Part shown: one piece after another, positions 44,377 through 53,917 of the stretch
Numbering within the stretch: position 1 is the stretch's first letter
Layout: each line of letters starts with the position of its first letter
DNA from: CAZUGO01 sp964619935
GTDB lineage: Bacteria > Planctomycetota > Phycisphaerae > UBA1845 > CAIVHJ01
Reading direction: 5' to 3'
Assembly (NCBI GenBank): GCA_964619935.1
Contig: CAZUGO010000032.1
Span: 1-64,000 of the forward strand
DNA length: 64,000 nucleotides
Made by a program: the position numbers and the translations under genes
Notes under the pieces: model-generated
Seen by the model: only the letters and a program-made list of their open reading frames with translations
What the model was told of the DNA's origin: nothing
The model's database searches: none

Positions 44377-45573
44377 ATGAGGAACTCCAGCCTGTGTTTG
44401 GCAATCGTGATCGTGACTTTGGGATCGTCCGCCGCCGCCGACCCGCCCCAATACAACATCGAACTGCTGGGGCCGGCCAGCGATGTTGAAGACATTAATG
44501 CTTCCGGCGAAGTCGTGGGCGGCTTCTCCGACCCACTGAGCCCCACGATGCGGGCCTACGTCGCCGGCCCCGATCATCCCTACGAGTGGCTGCCACTGCC
44601 GGATGGCTACACCCGCAGTTGGGCCAACGGCATCAACGACAGCGGCGTCATCGTCGGGGCGGCGAGCGCGGTCGGTTATCCCAATGAGCATGGCGACGGC
44701 GTGGTCTGGACACCGGATGGAGCGGGCGGCTACGACGTCGCGGTGCTCGGCCACCTGCCCGGTCACACGGGGAGTGTCGCCAAAGCCATCAACAACCGCG
44801 GCGACATTATCGGGCAGTCAATCTATCAGAATTCCGGATTCGGCCCGGGCGTGTGGTTCAATGCACCCGGGGGGATGATCGATGTCAGCACGACGCTGGG
44901 AGCCCCCAGCACACTCGAGGCCATCAACGACAACGGCATCGTGGTCGGGTTCAACGGCGCATTGTTCGACCTCGATACGCTGCAAGCGGTCTCGTTGCCC
45001 CAGGATCCCCTGGGACTGACCGGGCTGTACGCGATCAACAACAATGAGGAACTGGCGGGCGGTTACGGAACGGGCCTGTCCCACGCTGCCGTCCGCTGGA
45101 CGCAGCAGTTCGGCTGGCAGCCGATCGGTCTCAGCGGGGGGTTGTCCTCTCCGTTGTGGGCCTGGTCCATCAATGACGACGGCGTCACCGTGGCCGATAC
45201 CAACGGCTCATATCCCTGGTATTTCCACGTGGCCGTGTGTTTCGACGAGTACGGCACGTTCCCGCTGGAATCAATGATTGCGGCGGATCAAGGGGATTGG
45301 ATTGTCTTCACACTCACCGGCGGTGCCGTCAATAACGCCGGCCAGATTGCGGTGATCGTCGAGAACCCCGACACCCTTGAGTACGGCGTCGCGGTGCTGA
45401 CGCCGCGCTCGGAACGGATTGCGGACCTGGATCGCGACGGCACCGTCGGCCCGAGCGACCTTGCCACGCTGTTGGGAAGTTGGGGCCCGTGTGCGGGCTG
45501 CCCGGCGGACCTGGACCATGATGACGGCGTTGGCCCGGCGGACCTGGCGCTGCTGCTGGGCAACTGGGGATGA
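44377..45573 (+). CDS. Secreted HAF-repeat protein with C-terminal dockerin
   Basis: A 398-residue exported protein. AGGAG about 7 bases before ATG 44377 sets the start, which opens a signal peptide (LCLAIVIVTLGSSAAA). The body repeats the HAF-type motif 'aliphatic-Asn-(D/N)-x-G-x-(I/V)-(V/I)-G' (EDINASGEVVG, INDSGVIVG, INNRGDIIG, INDNGIVVG, INNNEELAG, INNAGQIAV), giving a probable beta-propeller. A paired dockerin (DLDRDGTVGPSDLATLLGSWG and a second loop) forms the very end. HAF repeats occur in extracellular proteins of unknown function. No neighbour on the same strand suggests a role. Confidence 0.82.
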   Translation: MRNSSLCLAIVIVTLGSSAAADPPQYNIELLGPASDVEDINASGEVVGGFSDPLSPTMRAYVAGPDHPYEWLPLPDGYTRSWANGINDSGVIVGAASAVGYPNEHGDGVVWTPDGAGGYDVAVLGHLPGHTGSVAKAINNRGDIIGQSIYQNSGFGPGVWFNAPGGMIDVSTTLGAPSTLEAINDNGIVVGFNGALFDLDTLQAVSLPQDPLGLTGLYAINNNEELAGGYGTGLSHAAVRWTQQFGWQPIGLSGGLSSPLWAWSINDDGVTVADTNGSYPWYFHVAVCFDEYGTFPLESMIAADQGDWIVFTLTGGAVNNAGQIAVIVENPDTLEYGVAVLTPRSERIADLDRDGTVGPSDLATLLGSWGPCAGCPADLDHDDGVGPADLALLLGNWG

Positions 45574-46025
45574 ATGATGCGCGGGGAACAAGCGAGTGAG
45601 GCGGCCGGTTGAAGGAGAGGGTTCCCCCTATTGTGTGTGGCTGGGCCGCCCCAGGTGCGGGTGCCGCTTCACCCCCCCCCGATTCTGGACCGGGCGTGAC
45701 CTGCTTGCGACCTTTCCGGACCACCACCCCCGATCCCGATCCAGCGGCACCGCGCATGGCTTTGACGTCGCTCACACAGCAGTCACCAGGTCTCCACAGG
45801 AGTGTCGGCCGCTCACGGCGGTCGGGATGTGGGGGGGGGCAGCGGTAACGTGGCCGGCAGCGTTCGCAGCAGGTCCTCTGCGGGAGGCTCGCGGAGGACC
45901 GCAACTGTGGCTCCGGGCTTGAGAACCGCGGCGGATGACCTCGCTCACGCCCGAGCCGCGATCGCCGGGCCGGAGCCAAACACCCCGGGCACCTGCACGG
46001 AAGCTGGGGCCTGTGCTACCATTCC
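45574..46025. other. Intergenic region with C9 and G9 homopolymers
   Basis: 452 bases between the HAF protein and the RND relic. A run of nine C (45672-45680) and a run of nine G (45831-45839) lie about 150 bp apart. No gene or clear promoter was recognised; the region may hold more of the decayed pump gene. Confidence 0.35.
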
Positions 46026-46350
46026 GACCAGGAGAAAGCCGCCTTGAACGGTATCGCGGTGGCCGATGTCGTCGAGACGCTCCGGATCGCGCTCGGCGGG
46101 GTCGACGCCGGAACCGTGCGGGTGCCTGCGGAACGCCACCCGCTGGCCATCACGCTGCGGCTCCCGCGGTCGATGCGCTGCAGCGCGGCCGACCTGGCCC
46201 AAGTCGGCGGCCCCGATCACCATGGACCCGGTGTTCTCGGGGCTGGCCTGGTCGTTGATCTTCGGGCTGTTCGCGTCGACCGTGTTTACGTTGTTCGTGA
46301 TCCCGATCGCCTACTGGCTGATCTATGCGCCGGCCGAATCGCCATCCTGA
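46026..46350 (+). pseudogene. Relic of an RND efflux pump (AcrB/MexB family)
   Basis: Two fragments of an RND inner-membrane pump in different frames. The first (46026 to about 46211) reads DQEKAALNGIAVADVVETL followed by RIALGG, VRVPAERHPLAITLRLPR and DLAQV, matching the periplasmic docking part of the pump. The second (about 46216-46350) reads MDPVFSGLAWSLIFGL then STVFTLFVIPIAYWL, matching the last membrane helix at the end of the protein. In an intact gene several hundred residues separate them, and no start or membrane core remains. An internal deletion with a frame change at about 46211-46216 explains this. It ends 13 bp before the Lon-family gene. Confidence 0.75.
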
Positions 46351-46363
46351 CGGAGGTGCCCGC

Positions 46364-48787
46364 ATGCCTGTTCCCCGACCGCCGGAGACCCGCGCGACGG
46401 CTGCCGATCGGCTGCTGCCGCTGCCGCCCGACGCCCTGCGCTGGCGCTGCAATCCGCAAGACCTGACCTTCGAATCAACCGCTGCGCTGGAGCCGCTGGA
46501 CGGCGTCATCGGCCAGGACGACGCCGTCGAGTCACTGCGCTTCGGGCTCGAAACCAGCGCCCCCGGCCAGAACATCTTTGTGCGCGGCTTGACCGGCACC
46601 GGGCGGATGACCCTCCTGAAACGGCTGATGGAAGAGATCCGGCCGAACTGCCCGCGGTCCTCGGATCGCTGCTTCGTCCAGAACTTCAGCCAACCGGACC
46701 GCCCCCGACTGATCACGCTGCCCCGGGGGCGGGCGGCTGCGTTCCGCGACCACCTCGATCGGCTGATCGCCTTCATACGCGGCGAGCTGAGGCCCGCGCT
46801 GGCCTCCGAGCGGATCAAGGCCCGCCGGGCCGCGCTGGACCAGTCGGCTGAGCAGGAGCTGGAGGCCCTGATGGGGCCGTTCAACGAAGCCCTGGCCACG
46901 GCCGGCCTGACCATGATGACCATCCAGGCCGGGCCGATTGTGCATCCCGTCATCCTGCCGCTGTGGGAGGGCAAACCCCTGCCGCCGGAAGCGTTCGAAC
47001 AACTGCGGGCGGACGGCCGGATGGACCAGAACACCGCCGACGCGCTCCGCCGCAAGCAGGCGGAATTCTCGAAGCAGTTGCTCGAATTGGGCGAGCAGAT
47101 CGGCGACCTCCGCCGGAAGCACGACCAGGGCCGGCGGGCGCTGATTGCCGATGAAGCCCGCGGACTGCTCGATCGCGCGGCGGCCGGCGTGCTCAAGGAG
47201 TTCGATTCGAAGGACGTGGCCGCCTTTCTCAAGGATGTACTGGATGACGTCATTCGCGAGCACGGGGTCGATGAAGAACCGGACCCGGAGTTTCTCGAAC
47301 GATACCGGGTGAACGTGGTCCTGAGCCACGGTTCCGACGGCGGCTGTCCGATCGTTCTGGAAAACACGCCGACCGTTCAGAACCTGCTCGGGAATATCGA
47401 TTACGAGTTCAATGCGGAGGGGCACGCGCGGGCCAGCCACCTGGGCATCCGGGCCGGTTCGATCCTGCGCGCCGATGGTGGGTTTCTGGTCCTCGAAGCC
47501 CGCGACGTGCTGGCAGAACCAGGGGCCTGGCGGGTGCTCATTCGGACCCTGCGCACCGGAACCCTCGAGATCGTACCTCAGGAGCGCGGGGCCTTTGCGC
47601 CGGGGCCGAGCCTGAAGCCCGAGGCCATCGACGTGCACGTCAAGGTCATTCTTCTGGGCGACGCCGACCTCTACTACCTGCTCGATGTCCATGAGCCAGA
47701 CTTCGGGCAGTTGTTCAAGGTGCTGGCCGATTTCGACGCCACCATTCCGCGGACCGATCGGGCGATCATTGAGTACGGCCGGGTGCTGGCCCGCATTGCC
47801 CGCGAAGAGCAGTTGCTGCCGTTCGGCCGCTCGGCAGTGGCCCTGCTGGTGGAGCACGGGGCGCGCATCGCGGCCCGCCGGGACCGGCTGACGGCCCGTT
47901 TCGGACGGCTGGCCGATCTCGCCCGCGAAGCCGGGTTTGTGGCCCACAAGGAGCGCGCCACCTGCGTGACGTCCACTCACGTCCAGCAGGCCATCACCCA
48001 GCGCAAGCGCCGTTCGGACCTGCCGGCACGGCGCTTTCGGGCACTGATCGCCGATGGGACGATCCGGATCATGACCTCGGGCGTGGCGGTGGGCCAGATC
48101 AACGGCCTGGCCGTGCTTCATGCCGGGCCACTGACCTACGGGTTTCCGGCCCGGATCACGGCGACCATCGGGCCGGGCACCGCCGGCGTCATCAACATCG
48201 AACGCGAGGCCCAACTGAGCGGTGCGATACACACCAAGGGGTTCTACATCCTGGGAGGGTTGCTGCGCTGGCTGTTGCGCACCGATCATCCGCTGGCCTT
48301 CGATGCGTCCATTGCCTTTGAACAAAGCTACGGTGGCATCGACGGGGATTCGGCCTCCGCTGCCGAGATCTGCTGCCTGCTGAGCGCCCTGACCGATGTC
48401 CCGCTGCGGCAGGACCTGGCCATGACCGGCGCGATCGATCAGGTCGGCCACATCCAACCGGTCGGCGCCGTGAACGAAAAAGTCGAGGGGTTCTTTGATG
48501 CCTGTGCGGACGCCGGGCTCACCGGCACCCAAGGCGTGATCATCCCACTGGCTAATGCCGGTGACCTGATGCTTCGGGAAGACGTGCTCGAGGCCTGCCG
48601 GGCGGATCGCTTTCATGTCTTTGCGGTCGATCGGGTGCATGAGGCCTTGTCGCTGTTCACCGGAATTCCTGCCGGCAGTCGCGGGCCCGACGGCAGTTAC
48701 CCGACCGAGGCGCTCCTGGGACGGGCCTCCCGGCGAGCGCGAGAATACTGGGCCCAGGCCGTCGAAGGCCACTGGCGCAGCCCCTAG
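46364..48787 (+). CDS. Lon-family ATP-dependent protease (AAA_32/LonB-like)
   Basis: An 807-residue cytoplasmic protease. The N-terminal region includes a helical insertion (about 120-290, Arg/Glu/Ala-rich), and the ATP site reads GLTGTGRMTLL, with Arg in place of the Walker Lys, as is common in this subfamily. The C-terminal Lon protease domain has the Ser-Lys dyad: Ser663 (IDGDSASAAE) and Lys706 (AVNEKVEGFF), 43 residues apart as in Lon. GGAGG 7 bases before ATG 46364 sets the start. Substrates are unknown. It stands alone after the RND relic. Confidence 0.88.
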   Translation: MPVPRPPETRATAADRLLPLPPDALRWRCNPQDLTFESTAALEPLDGVIGQDDAVESLRFGLETSAPGQNIFVRGLTGTGRMTLLKRLMEEIRPNCPRSSDRCFVQNFSQPDRPRLITLPRGRAAAFRDHLDRLIAFIRGELRPALASERIKARRAALDQSAEQELEALMGPFNEALATAGLTMMTIQAGPIVHPVILPLWEGKPLPPEAFEQLRADGRMDQNTADALRRKQAEFSKQLLELGEQIGDLRRKHDQGRRALIADEARGLLDRAAAGVLKEFDSKDVAAFLKDVLDDVIREHGVDEEPDPEFLERYRVNVVLSHGSDGGCPIVLENTPTVQNLLGNIDYEFNAEGHARASHLGIRAGSILRADGGFLVLEARDVLAEPGAWRVLIRTLRTGTLEIVPQERGAFAPGPSLKPEAIDVHVKVILLGDADLYYLLDVHEPDFGQLFKVLADFDATIPRTDRAIIEYGRVLARIAREEQLLPFGRSAVALLVEHGARIAARRDRLTARFGRLADLAREAGFVAHKERATCVTSTHVQQAITQRKRRSDLPARRFRALIADGTIRIMTSGVAVGQINGLAVLHAGPLTYGFPARITATIGPGTAGVINIEREAQLSGAIHTKGFYILGGLLRWLLRTDHPLAFDASIAFEQSYGGIDGDSASAAEICCLLSALTDVPLRQDLAMTGAIDQVGHIQPVGAVNEKVEGFFDACADAGLTGTQGVIIPLANAGDLMLREDVLEACRADRFHVFAVDRVHEALSLFTGIPAGSRGPDGSYPTEALLGRASRRAREYWAQAVEGHWRSP

Positions 48788-48905
48788 CGCGGGGTCGGAT
48801 GGACGGGGCGCATCGGCTGGAAGTCGGCGCGGTCTTGAACTATGCTGGTGCCCGCATCCGTGTGACGCGTCCGCCCGTTGACGTTCGCAATCGAAAGGGC
48901 CGTCT

Positions 48906-49268
48906 GTGGCGCCGCCGGCATCCCACGTTCAGTCGCTTCAACTCGGCGACACCCTGGTGCTGACCTTCACCGCCACCGAGCTGCTGGATTCACAGGCGAT
49001 CCGGGCGACCGAGCAGGCATTGTTGGCCCTGGTCGGTCGCAGCGGGGTGCGCTCGATCGTTGTGGATTTCCTGGGGGTGCAGACCTTGTCTTCCCAGATG
49101 CTCGGCGCCCTCATCCAAATGAAGAGCCGGGTCGGCGGCAGCGGCCAACGGCTGCTGCTGTGCGGTCTGAACCCGCGGATTACCGAGATTTTTGAGATCA
49201 GCTCGCTGAAGCATGTCTTCGAGGTCTGCGGGACCCGGGCCGAGGCCCTGGCGGTCGCCCGGCCCTGA
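48906..49268 (+). CDS. STAS-domain protein (anti-sigma factor antagonist-like)
   Basis: A 120-residue single-domain protein with the STAS fold: a TLVLTFTATELLDSQAI first part, VRSIVVDFLGVQTLSSQMLGALIQM around the usual phosphorylated Ser, and LLLCGLNPRITEIFEISSL at the end. Such proteins bind anti-sigma kinases or act as partners in stress signalling. The start is a GTG at 48906 with an AAAGG-like sequence about 6 bases upstream. No kinase or sigma-factor gene is adjacent, so the partner is unknown. Confidence 0.85.
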   Translation: MAPPASHVQSLQLGDTLVLTFTATELLDSQAIRATEQALLALVGRSGVRSIVVDFLGVQTLSSQMLGALIQMKSRVGGSGQRLLLCGLNPRITEIFEISSLKHVFEVCGTRAEALAVARP

Positions 49269-49885
49269 GTTCCCGCGAAAGCGTCCATTCCAATCAGACT
49301 CGCTGAGTCTGAAGCGCAGCGGCGGCGGCGTTGAGATCGGAGGTCCCGCCGGAGCCCGGTCCCCTGTTCCCGAGCAGCCTGGCCAGGTAAAACCGCACTG
49401 GCGCTGCCGCCAGCCCCACATCCGCCTTCCAAACCAATGCCACCTGGGCCAGGGAAATTTCCTAAGGTCAGGAGAGTGCTATGGTTACGACAGGTCAGGA
49501 GCAACCGGGTGGGCGGGCAGGTGGCACCCAACCGCAGCGCAGACCATTTGGTACCACCAGAATACCCAAATGAAGATACCAGAAACACCAAATGGTATCT
49601 TCAGATGATCCAAATGAAGATACCAAATGCACTAAATGAAGATACCGTTTGCTATAAATGGTGGTACCAGAAATTCTAAGCGCCGCCCTTCTTCCGTTTG
49701 GGGGTCGTGCGGAGCGTTCTTGTGGGGCGGTAGGCTCGCGCTGACCTCGGGAACGCCCCGGTTCTGCTGCTGGGCGCAGGGCATCCTGCGGCGGTTTGGC
49801 GTAGGTTCCGCTGCCCTGGCAGACGTTCCTGCATTGGGGCGGGGCCCGGCCGTCTTCCTGCTGGGATGGCAGGGCGAGCCGCGCC
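49269..49885. other. Convergent intergenic region containing element copy 2
   Basis: 617 bases between the STAS gene and purN. Apart from the 137-bp element no gene was recognised; short open frames running out of the element are Met-Lys-Ile-Pro readings of the repeat itself. No intrinsic terminator with a U-run was seen. Confidence 0.5.
49541..49677. repeat. 137-bp palindromic element with 22-bp periodic 13-mers, copy 2
   Basis: Same length and layout as the copy at 14106-14242. TGGTACCACCA (49549-49559) and TGGTGGTACCA (49659-49669) form 11-bp inverted ends inside AGA...TCT termini. AAATGAAGATACC is perfect at 49568-49580, 49612-49624 and 49634-49646, and an inverted copy at 49594-49606 has two changes. 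By hand alignment without gaps the copies agree at about 104 of 137 positions. It again lies between convergent genes (STAS gene and purN). Confidence 0.9.
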
Positions 49886-50539
49886 TCAGGAGTGGTTCTG
49901 ACGGGCGCTCACCCCTGAATCGGGCGGCGGTTCCAGGATGTGTACCCGCCGGCCCACGACCCGCAGGCGGTGCTCCGCGAACAGGCGGATGGCCTGCGGA
50001 TAGATGATCCGCTCGGACTTGGTCACCCGCCGGGCCAGTTGCTCCGGGGTATCCGACTCCCGCACCGTGACGCACTTCTGGAGAATGATCGGCCCCTGAT
50101 CGTATTGGTTGTCGGCGAAGTGGACCGTGCTGCCGCTGACCTTGCAGCCGGCCTCCAGCACGGCCCGATGCACGCGCATGCCGTAGTACCCCTTGCCGCC
50201 GAAGCCGGGCAGCAGCGCCGGGTGGATGTTCATGACGCGGTGCTCGAACTCGGGCGGGATGATCCACATCGACAGGAACCCGGCCATGCACACCAGCCGG
50301 CTGCCGGCGGCGCGCACCGCAGCGGTGATTTGCCGGCTGAAGCCCTCCGAGCCGTGCGGGACGACCACGGTTGGAATGCCGGCGGCTCGGGCCCGCTGCA
50401 GCCCCGGGGCGGTGGCCCGCGAGGTGACCACCAGGCGAATGTCGATGTCCAGTTGGCCGGCCTGCCGCAAGTCGACGAAATGTTGCAGCGTGGTTCCGTG
50501 GCCGGAGATCAGCACGGCAACAGGCAGGGGTTCGGTCAT
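49886..50539 (-). CDS. purN: Phosphoribosylglycinamide formyltransferase PurN
   Basis: Transfers a formyl group from 10-formyl-THF to glycinamide ribonucleotide in de novo purine synthesis. The 217-residue protein has the substrate loop ISGHGTTLQ (usually SGxGSN), the catalytic NIHPALLP (Asn, His) and the Asp in YDQGPII. The ATG at 50539 begins MTEPLPVAVL; the longer open frame upstream is Arg-rich and rejected. It follows ileS after 68 bp on the same strand. The cell therefore makes purines as well as, apparently, degrading them. Confidence 0.92.
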   Translation of the reverse strand: MTEPLPVAVLISGHGTTLQHFVDLRQAGQLDIDIRLVVTSRATAPGLQRARAAGIPTVVVPHGSEGFSRQITAAVRAAGSRLVCMAGFLSMWIIPPEFEHRVMNIHPALLPGFGGKGYYGMRVHRAVLEAGCKVSGSTVHFADNQYDQGPIILQKCVTVRESDTPEQLARRVTKSERIIYPQAIRLFAEHRLRVVGRRVHILEPPPDSGVSARQNHS

Positions 50540-50607
50540 CCGGGTGGCTCCCAGGGCGCTGCGGCCCGGTCTGCCGCGGCGGCCGCCGCCGGCTGCGGGC
50601 CAGCGGC

Positions 50608-53439
50608 CTACGGCGCGGCGTTGCGCTGCTTCATCACCCCGGCATCGCGGCGGCTGAGGTCGGGGAACTCGAGGTCGCTGCCCACATCGGGGCGGCGCTT
50701 CCAACTGCGGGCGCAGCGGCCGTAGCGTTCGCGGACGTCCTCGATGACGATGCTGGGTTCCCCGGGGGTCAGCTCGATATGATGTGAACCGACGCCCAGC
50801 ACATCGGCCGGCTCCTCGTCGTACTGCAGCAGCATGTCATGACGGGCCTGATCGACCCGGTACACCGCCCGGCCGTCCAGCGGGTTGGTCATGCCCTGTT
50901 CCTGTTTCAGTTGGTTCAATTGGCGCATGGCGTCATCGCGCAGCTTCAGAATGAAGTCCCAATCTTCCTCGATCCGAGGATTGAGGGCGGCCGGATCGAA
51001 CTCCGGAAAGCGGGCCAGATGCACCGACGCGACCTGTTCGCTGCGGGCGGTCAGGTGTTCCCAGGCCTCCTCGCTGGTGTGGACCAGGATCGGGGCCAGC
51101 AACCGAATGAGCGTATCGGCGATCTCGTGCAGCACGGTCTGCGACCGCCGGCGGCGCCGCGAATCTTCCAGGTCGCAATACAGGCGGTCCTTGAGGGCCA
51201 CGAAGTAGATCTGTGACAGGTCCAAGTTGCAGAAGTCATGAATGCGTTTGAACACGCGATAGAAGGCGTAGCCCTCCAGCAGCCGGGTGACGTCACGGAT
51301 CAGTTGGTGGAGCCGCAGGCGAGCCCAGGCGTCGATGGAGTGGCCGTCGGCCGCCACGGCGTGCCGCGCCGGATCGAAGCCGTAGGTCGCCCCGAGCAGG
51401 AAGCGGATGGTATTGCGAACCTTGCGGTACTCGTCCTGCAGCGAACTGATCAAGGAATCGCTGCAGCGGATGTCATTCTGATAGTCGACGCTGGCCACCC
51501 ACAGCCGGATGACGTCGGCGCCGTACTTGGCGACTTCTTTCTGGGGGTCGACCACGTTGCCGGCCGACTTGCTCATCTTGCGGCCGTTCTCGTCGACCAC
51601 GAACCCATGGGTCAGCACGGTCTTGAACGGGGCCCGGTGCAGGGTGCCGAGGGCCGGCAGCAGGGACAGTTGGAACCAGCCGCGATGCTGATCGCTGCCC
51701 TCCAGGTAGAGGTCCACCGGCAGCGACCAGCCCGCCGTCCGGCACACCGCCGCCCAACTGCTGCCCGACTCGAACCACACGTCAAAGATGTCGTGCTCCT
51801 TGGTCAGGTCGGCGGCCGCCAGGCCGTCGGGCAGCGGGCAGCTTCCCAGGATCTGCTCCGGCGAGTCGACGAACCAGGCATCGCTGCCGTGATTGGCGAA
51901 ATGGCGGGCCACCGCCCGCACGATGTCGCCGGTGAGCACCACCTGCCCGTGGGGGTCGTAGAACGCCGGGATCGGCAGCCCCCAGGCCCGTTGCCTGCTG
52001 AGGCACCAATCGGGACGGGAGTCCAGCATGCCTTTGATGCGGGAATGGCCCCACTCCGGCAGCCAGGTGACCGTGTTCACCGCGGCGGTGGCCATTTCGC
52101 GGAGCGATTTCTTGGTCGCCGGCAACGGGCGATCCACGGCCAGAAACCACTGTTCGGTGCAGCGGAAGATGGTCGGGGTCTTGCTCCGCCAGCAGTGCGG
52201 ATAGCTGTGCTCGATGGCCTGGCGGCAGAACAAGTGGCCGGCGGATTCCAGGTGTCGGCAGATCAGTTCGTTGCCCTCCCAGACCGATCGGCCGCGGATC
52301 CAGTCCGGGGTGCTGTCGTCGAAGGTGCCGTCGTCATTCACCGGCGAATAGATGGTGATGCCGTGCTCGCCGCCCAGAAAGTAATCGTCGGCTCCGTGGC
52401 CGGGCGCGGTGTGCACCAGACCGCTGCCGGTCGGCTGACCCTGCTCGTTCTTGAGGGTCACGTAGGCGGCCGGCAGGATCGGGCAGGTGCGGTCGATGAA
52501 CGCGTGCCGGTAGGTGTGTCCGGCCAGGTCGGCGCCGCGGACGGTGTGCAGCCGCTCGAACTGCTGGATGCCGCCCTGGGCCATGACCGCGTCGACCAGC
52601 GCCTCGGCAATGATGCTGATCTGATCGCGGCCGCCGGCGGTGTATCGGACCAGTTGGTACGAGAACTCGGGATGCACCGCGATGGCCATGTTGGCCGGCA
52701 GCGTCCAGGGGGTGGTCGTCCAGATCAGAAAGGCGACCGCGACCTCCGGCGGGAGCGGCCCCAACCGGGCCCGGGTGGCAGCGGTCACCGGGAAGTTGAC
52801 GTACACACTGGTGTCCCGGCGGTCCTGGTACTCGAGTTCGGCTTCGGCCAGCGCGGTGCCGCAATCGATGCACCAGTGCACCGGCTTGAGCTGGCGATAG
52901 ACCAAGTCCTGCTCGACCAGTTCGGCGAAGACGTTGAGCACTTCGCCTTCATACTGGGGATCCATGGTGAAGTAGGGGCGTTCGAATTGGCCGAAGATGC
53001 CCAGGCGCTGAAACTCCCGGCTTTGGATCTCCATGTGCTGCCGGGCATGTTCGCGGCACAGGGCCCGCAGTTCCAAGGGCGACTGCCGGGCAATCGGGTC
53101 GCGCCCGGCGATCATGACTTTGTGCTCGATGGGCAGCCCGTGGCAGTCCCATCCGGGGACGTACGGCGAGTCGTACCCTTGCATGGTCCTGAACTTGACG
53201 ACCATGTCCTTGAGCACCTTGTTCAAGGCGTGGCCGATGTGAATGTCGCCGTTGGCGTACGGCGGGCCGTCGTGCAGAATCCACTGGGGTCGACCCTGGC
53301 GGGCCCTTCGGATCTGACCGTACAGATCCTGCTCGGCCCAGCGGGCTTGGCGCACGGGCTCATTGGCGACGAGTCCGGCCCGCATCGGAAAGTCGGTCCG
53401 CGGGGTCAGCACGGTATCCTTGTAGTTCGACTGGGCCAT
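50608..53439 (-). CDS. ileS: Isoleucyl-tRNA synthetase
   Basis: Charges tRNA-Ile, with editing of Val. The 943-residue class I enzyme has the HIGH motif in PYANGDIHIGHALNK, the editing domain in the middle (TTTPWTLPANMAIAV), and the KMSKS motif in GRKMSKSAGNV, followed by the anticodon-binding domain. The ATG at 53439 begins MAQSNYKDTV. The C-terminal zinc-finger cysteines of the E. coli enzyme were not seen. It is followed by purN. Confidence 0.97.
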   Translation of the reverse strand: MAQSNYKDTVLTPRTDFPMRAGLVANEPVRQARWAEQDLYGQIRRARQGRPQWILHDGPPYANGDIHIGHALNKVLKDMVVKFRTMQGYDSPYVPGWDCHGLPIEHKVMIAGRDPIARQSPLELRALCREHARQHMEIQSREFQRLGIFGQFERPYFTMDPQYEGEVLNVFAELVEQDLVYRQLKPVHWCIDCGTALAEAELEYQDRRDTSVYVNFPVTAATRARLGPLPPEVAVAFLIWTTTPWTLPANMAIAVHPEFSYQLVRYTAGGRDQISIIAEALVDAVMAQGGIQQFERLHTVRGADLAGHTYRHAFIDRTCPILPAAYVTLKNEQGQPTGSGLVHTAPGHGADDYFLGGEHGITIYSPVNDDGTFDDSTPDWIRGRSVWEGNELICRHLESAGHLFCRQAIEHSYPHCWRSKTPTIFRCTEQWFLAVDRPLPATKKSLREMATAAVNTVTWLPEWGHSRIKGMLDSRPDWCLSRQRAWGLPIPAFYDPHGQVVLTGDIVRAVARHFANHGSDAWFVDSPEQILGSCPLPDGLAAADLTKEHDIFDVWFESGSSWAAVCRTAGWSLPVDLYLEGSDQHRGWFQLSLLPALGTLHRAPFKTVLTHGFVVDENGRKMSKSAGNVVDPQKEVAKYGADVIRLWVASVDYQNDIRCSDSLISSLQDEYRKVRNTIRFLLGATYGFDPARHAVAADGHSIDAWARLRLHQLIRDVTRLLEGYAFYRVFKRIHDFCNLDLSQIYFVALKDRLYCDLEDSRRRRRSQTVLHEIADTLIRLLAPILVHTSEEAWEHLTARSEQVASVHLARFPEFDPAALNPRIEEDWDFILKLRDDAMRQLNQLKQEQGMTNPLDGRAVYRVDQARHDMLLQYDEEPADVLGVGSHHIELTPGEPSIVIEDVRERYGRCARSWKRRPDVGSDLEFPDLSRRDAGVMKQRNAAP

Positions 53440-53917
53440 TGCACTCAAACATCCACAAGTGGGTGCCGGCCGGACCGGCTGTCGAGGCGATTGCTCGGTG
53501 ACCGGCCGCCTGCGCCAACGGCGGTCATGCGCAAGAATGGCACTATATCGCACGGTTTATGGCAAGACAAGAAAGGCGCGGACGCCCCCAGGGTTTGCGA
53601 GCGGCGCCGCCCGCTCGCTAAGATGGTGCCGATGGAGGATGATGTCACTGACCCGGTTCCAGCGGAGATGCAGGCCGGCGCGCGCGGTGCCGTCGGGCCG
53701 ACGCCCATTGCCATCGCCGATGAGCGGGTGATTTTCCTGACACAGGCGTCACCTTAGAATCACCTAATCTGCCCTGCGACCGGGCGGCATCGCGGTTATG
53801 ATGAAACGGAAATGCGAGCAGTTCCCGGGCAGGTGGTCGCGGACCCACCGCCGGCCCGTCCGGAAGCGGCGCCGCGAAGTGCGGCGTGCCGGGCGCCAAC
53901 CCTCTCGACCGGAGACC
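53440..53917. other. Divergent gap upstream of ileS and the Asp-box protein
   Basis: 478 bases without a convincing gene or terminator. It should hold promoters for both directions, but none could be placed with confidence. A T-box leader for ileS was looked for and not seen. Confidence 0.4.

Noticed and set aside
46044..46466. A complete 140-residue gene at the RND relic
   Set aside because: Only its first 56 residues match RND pumps; the rest is out of frame with the pump and runs into the Lon gene.
49636..50007. Short proteins starting Met-Lys-Ile-Pro reading out of the repeat elements
   Set aside because: They are translations of the 13-mer itself running into low-similarity sequence, with no ribosome site.
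51238..53757. Very long open frame antisense to ileS (and similar antisense frames against nadE, dnaK, the subtilase, the Lon protease and the secreted proteases, up to 1,292 codons)
   Set aside because: They mirror GC-rich third-position bias of the true genes, have Arg/Pro/His/Gln-rich composition and no family motifs, while the opposite strand encodes clear proteins.
53440..53917. T-box riboswitch in front of ileS
   Set aside because: No TGGNACCGCG-like T-box sequence or terminator/antiterminator pair was seen.
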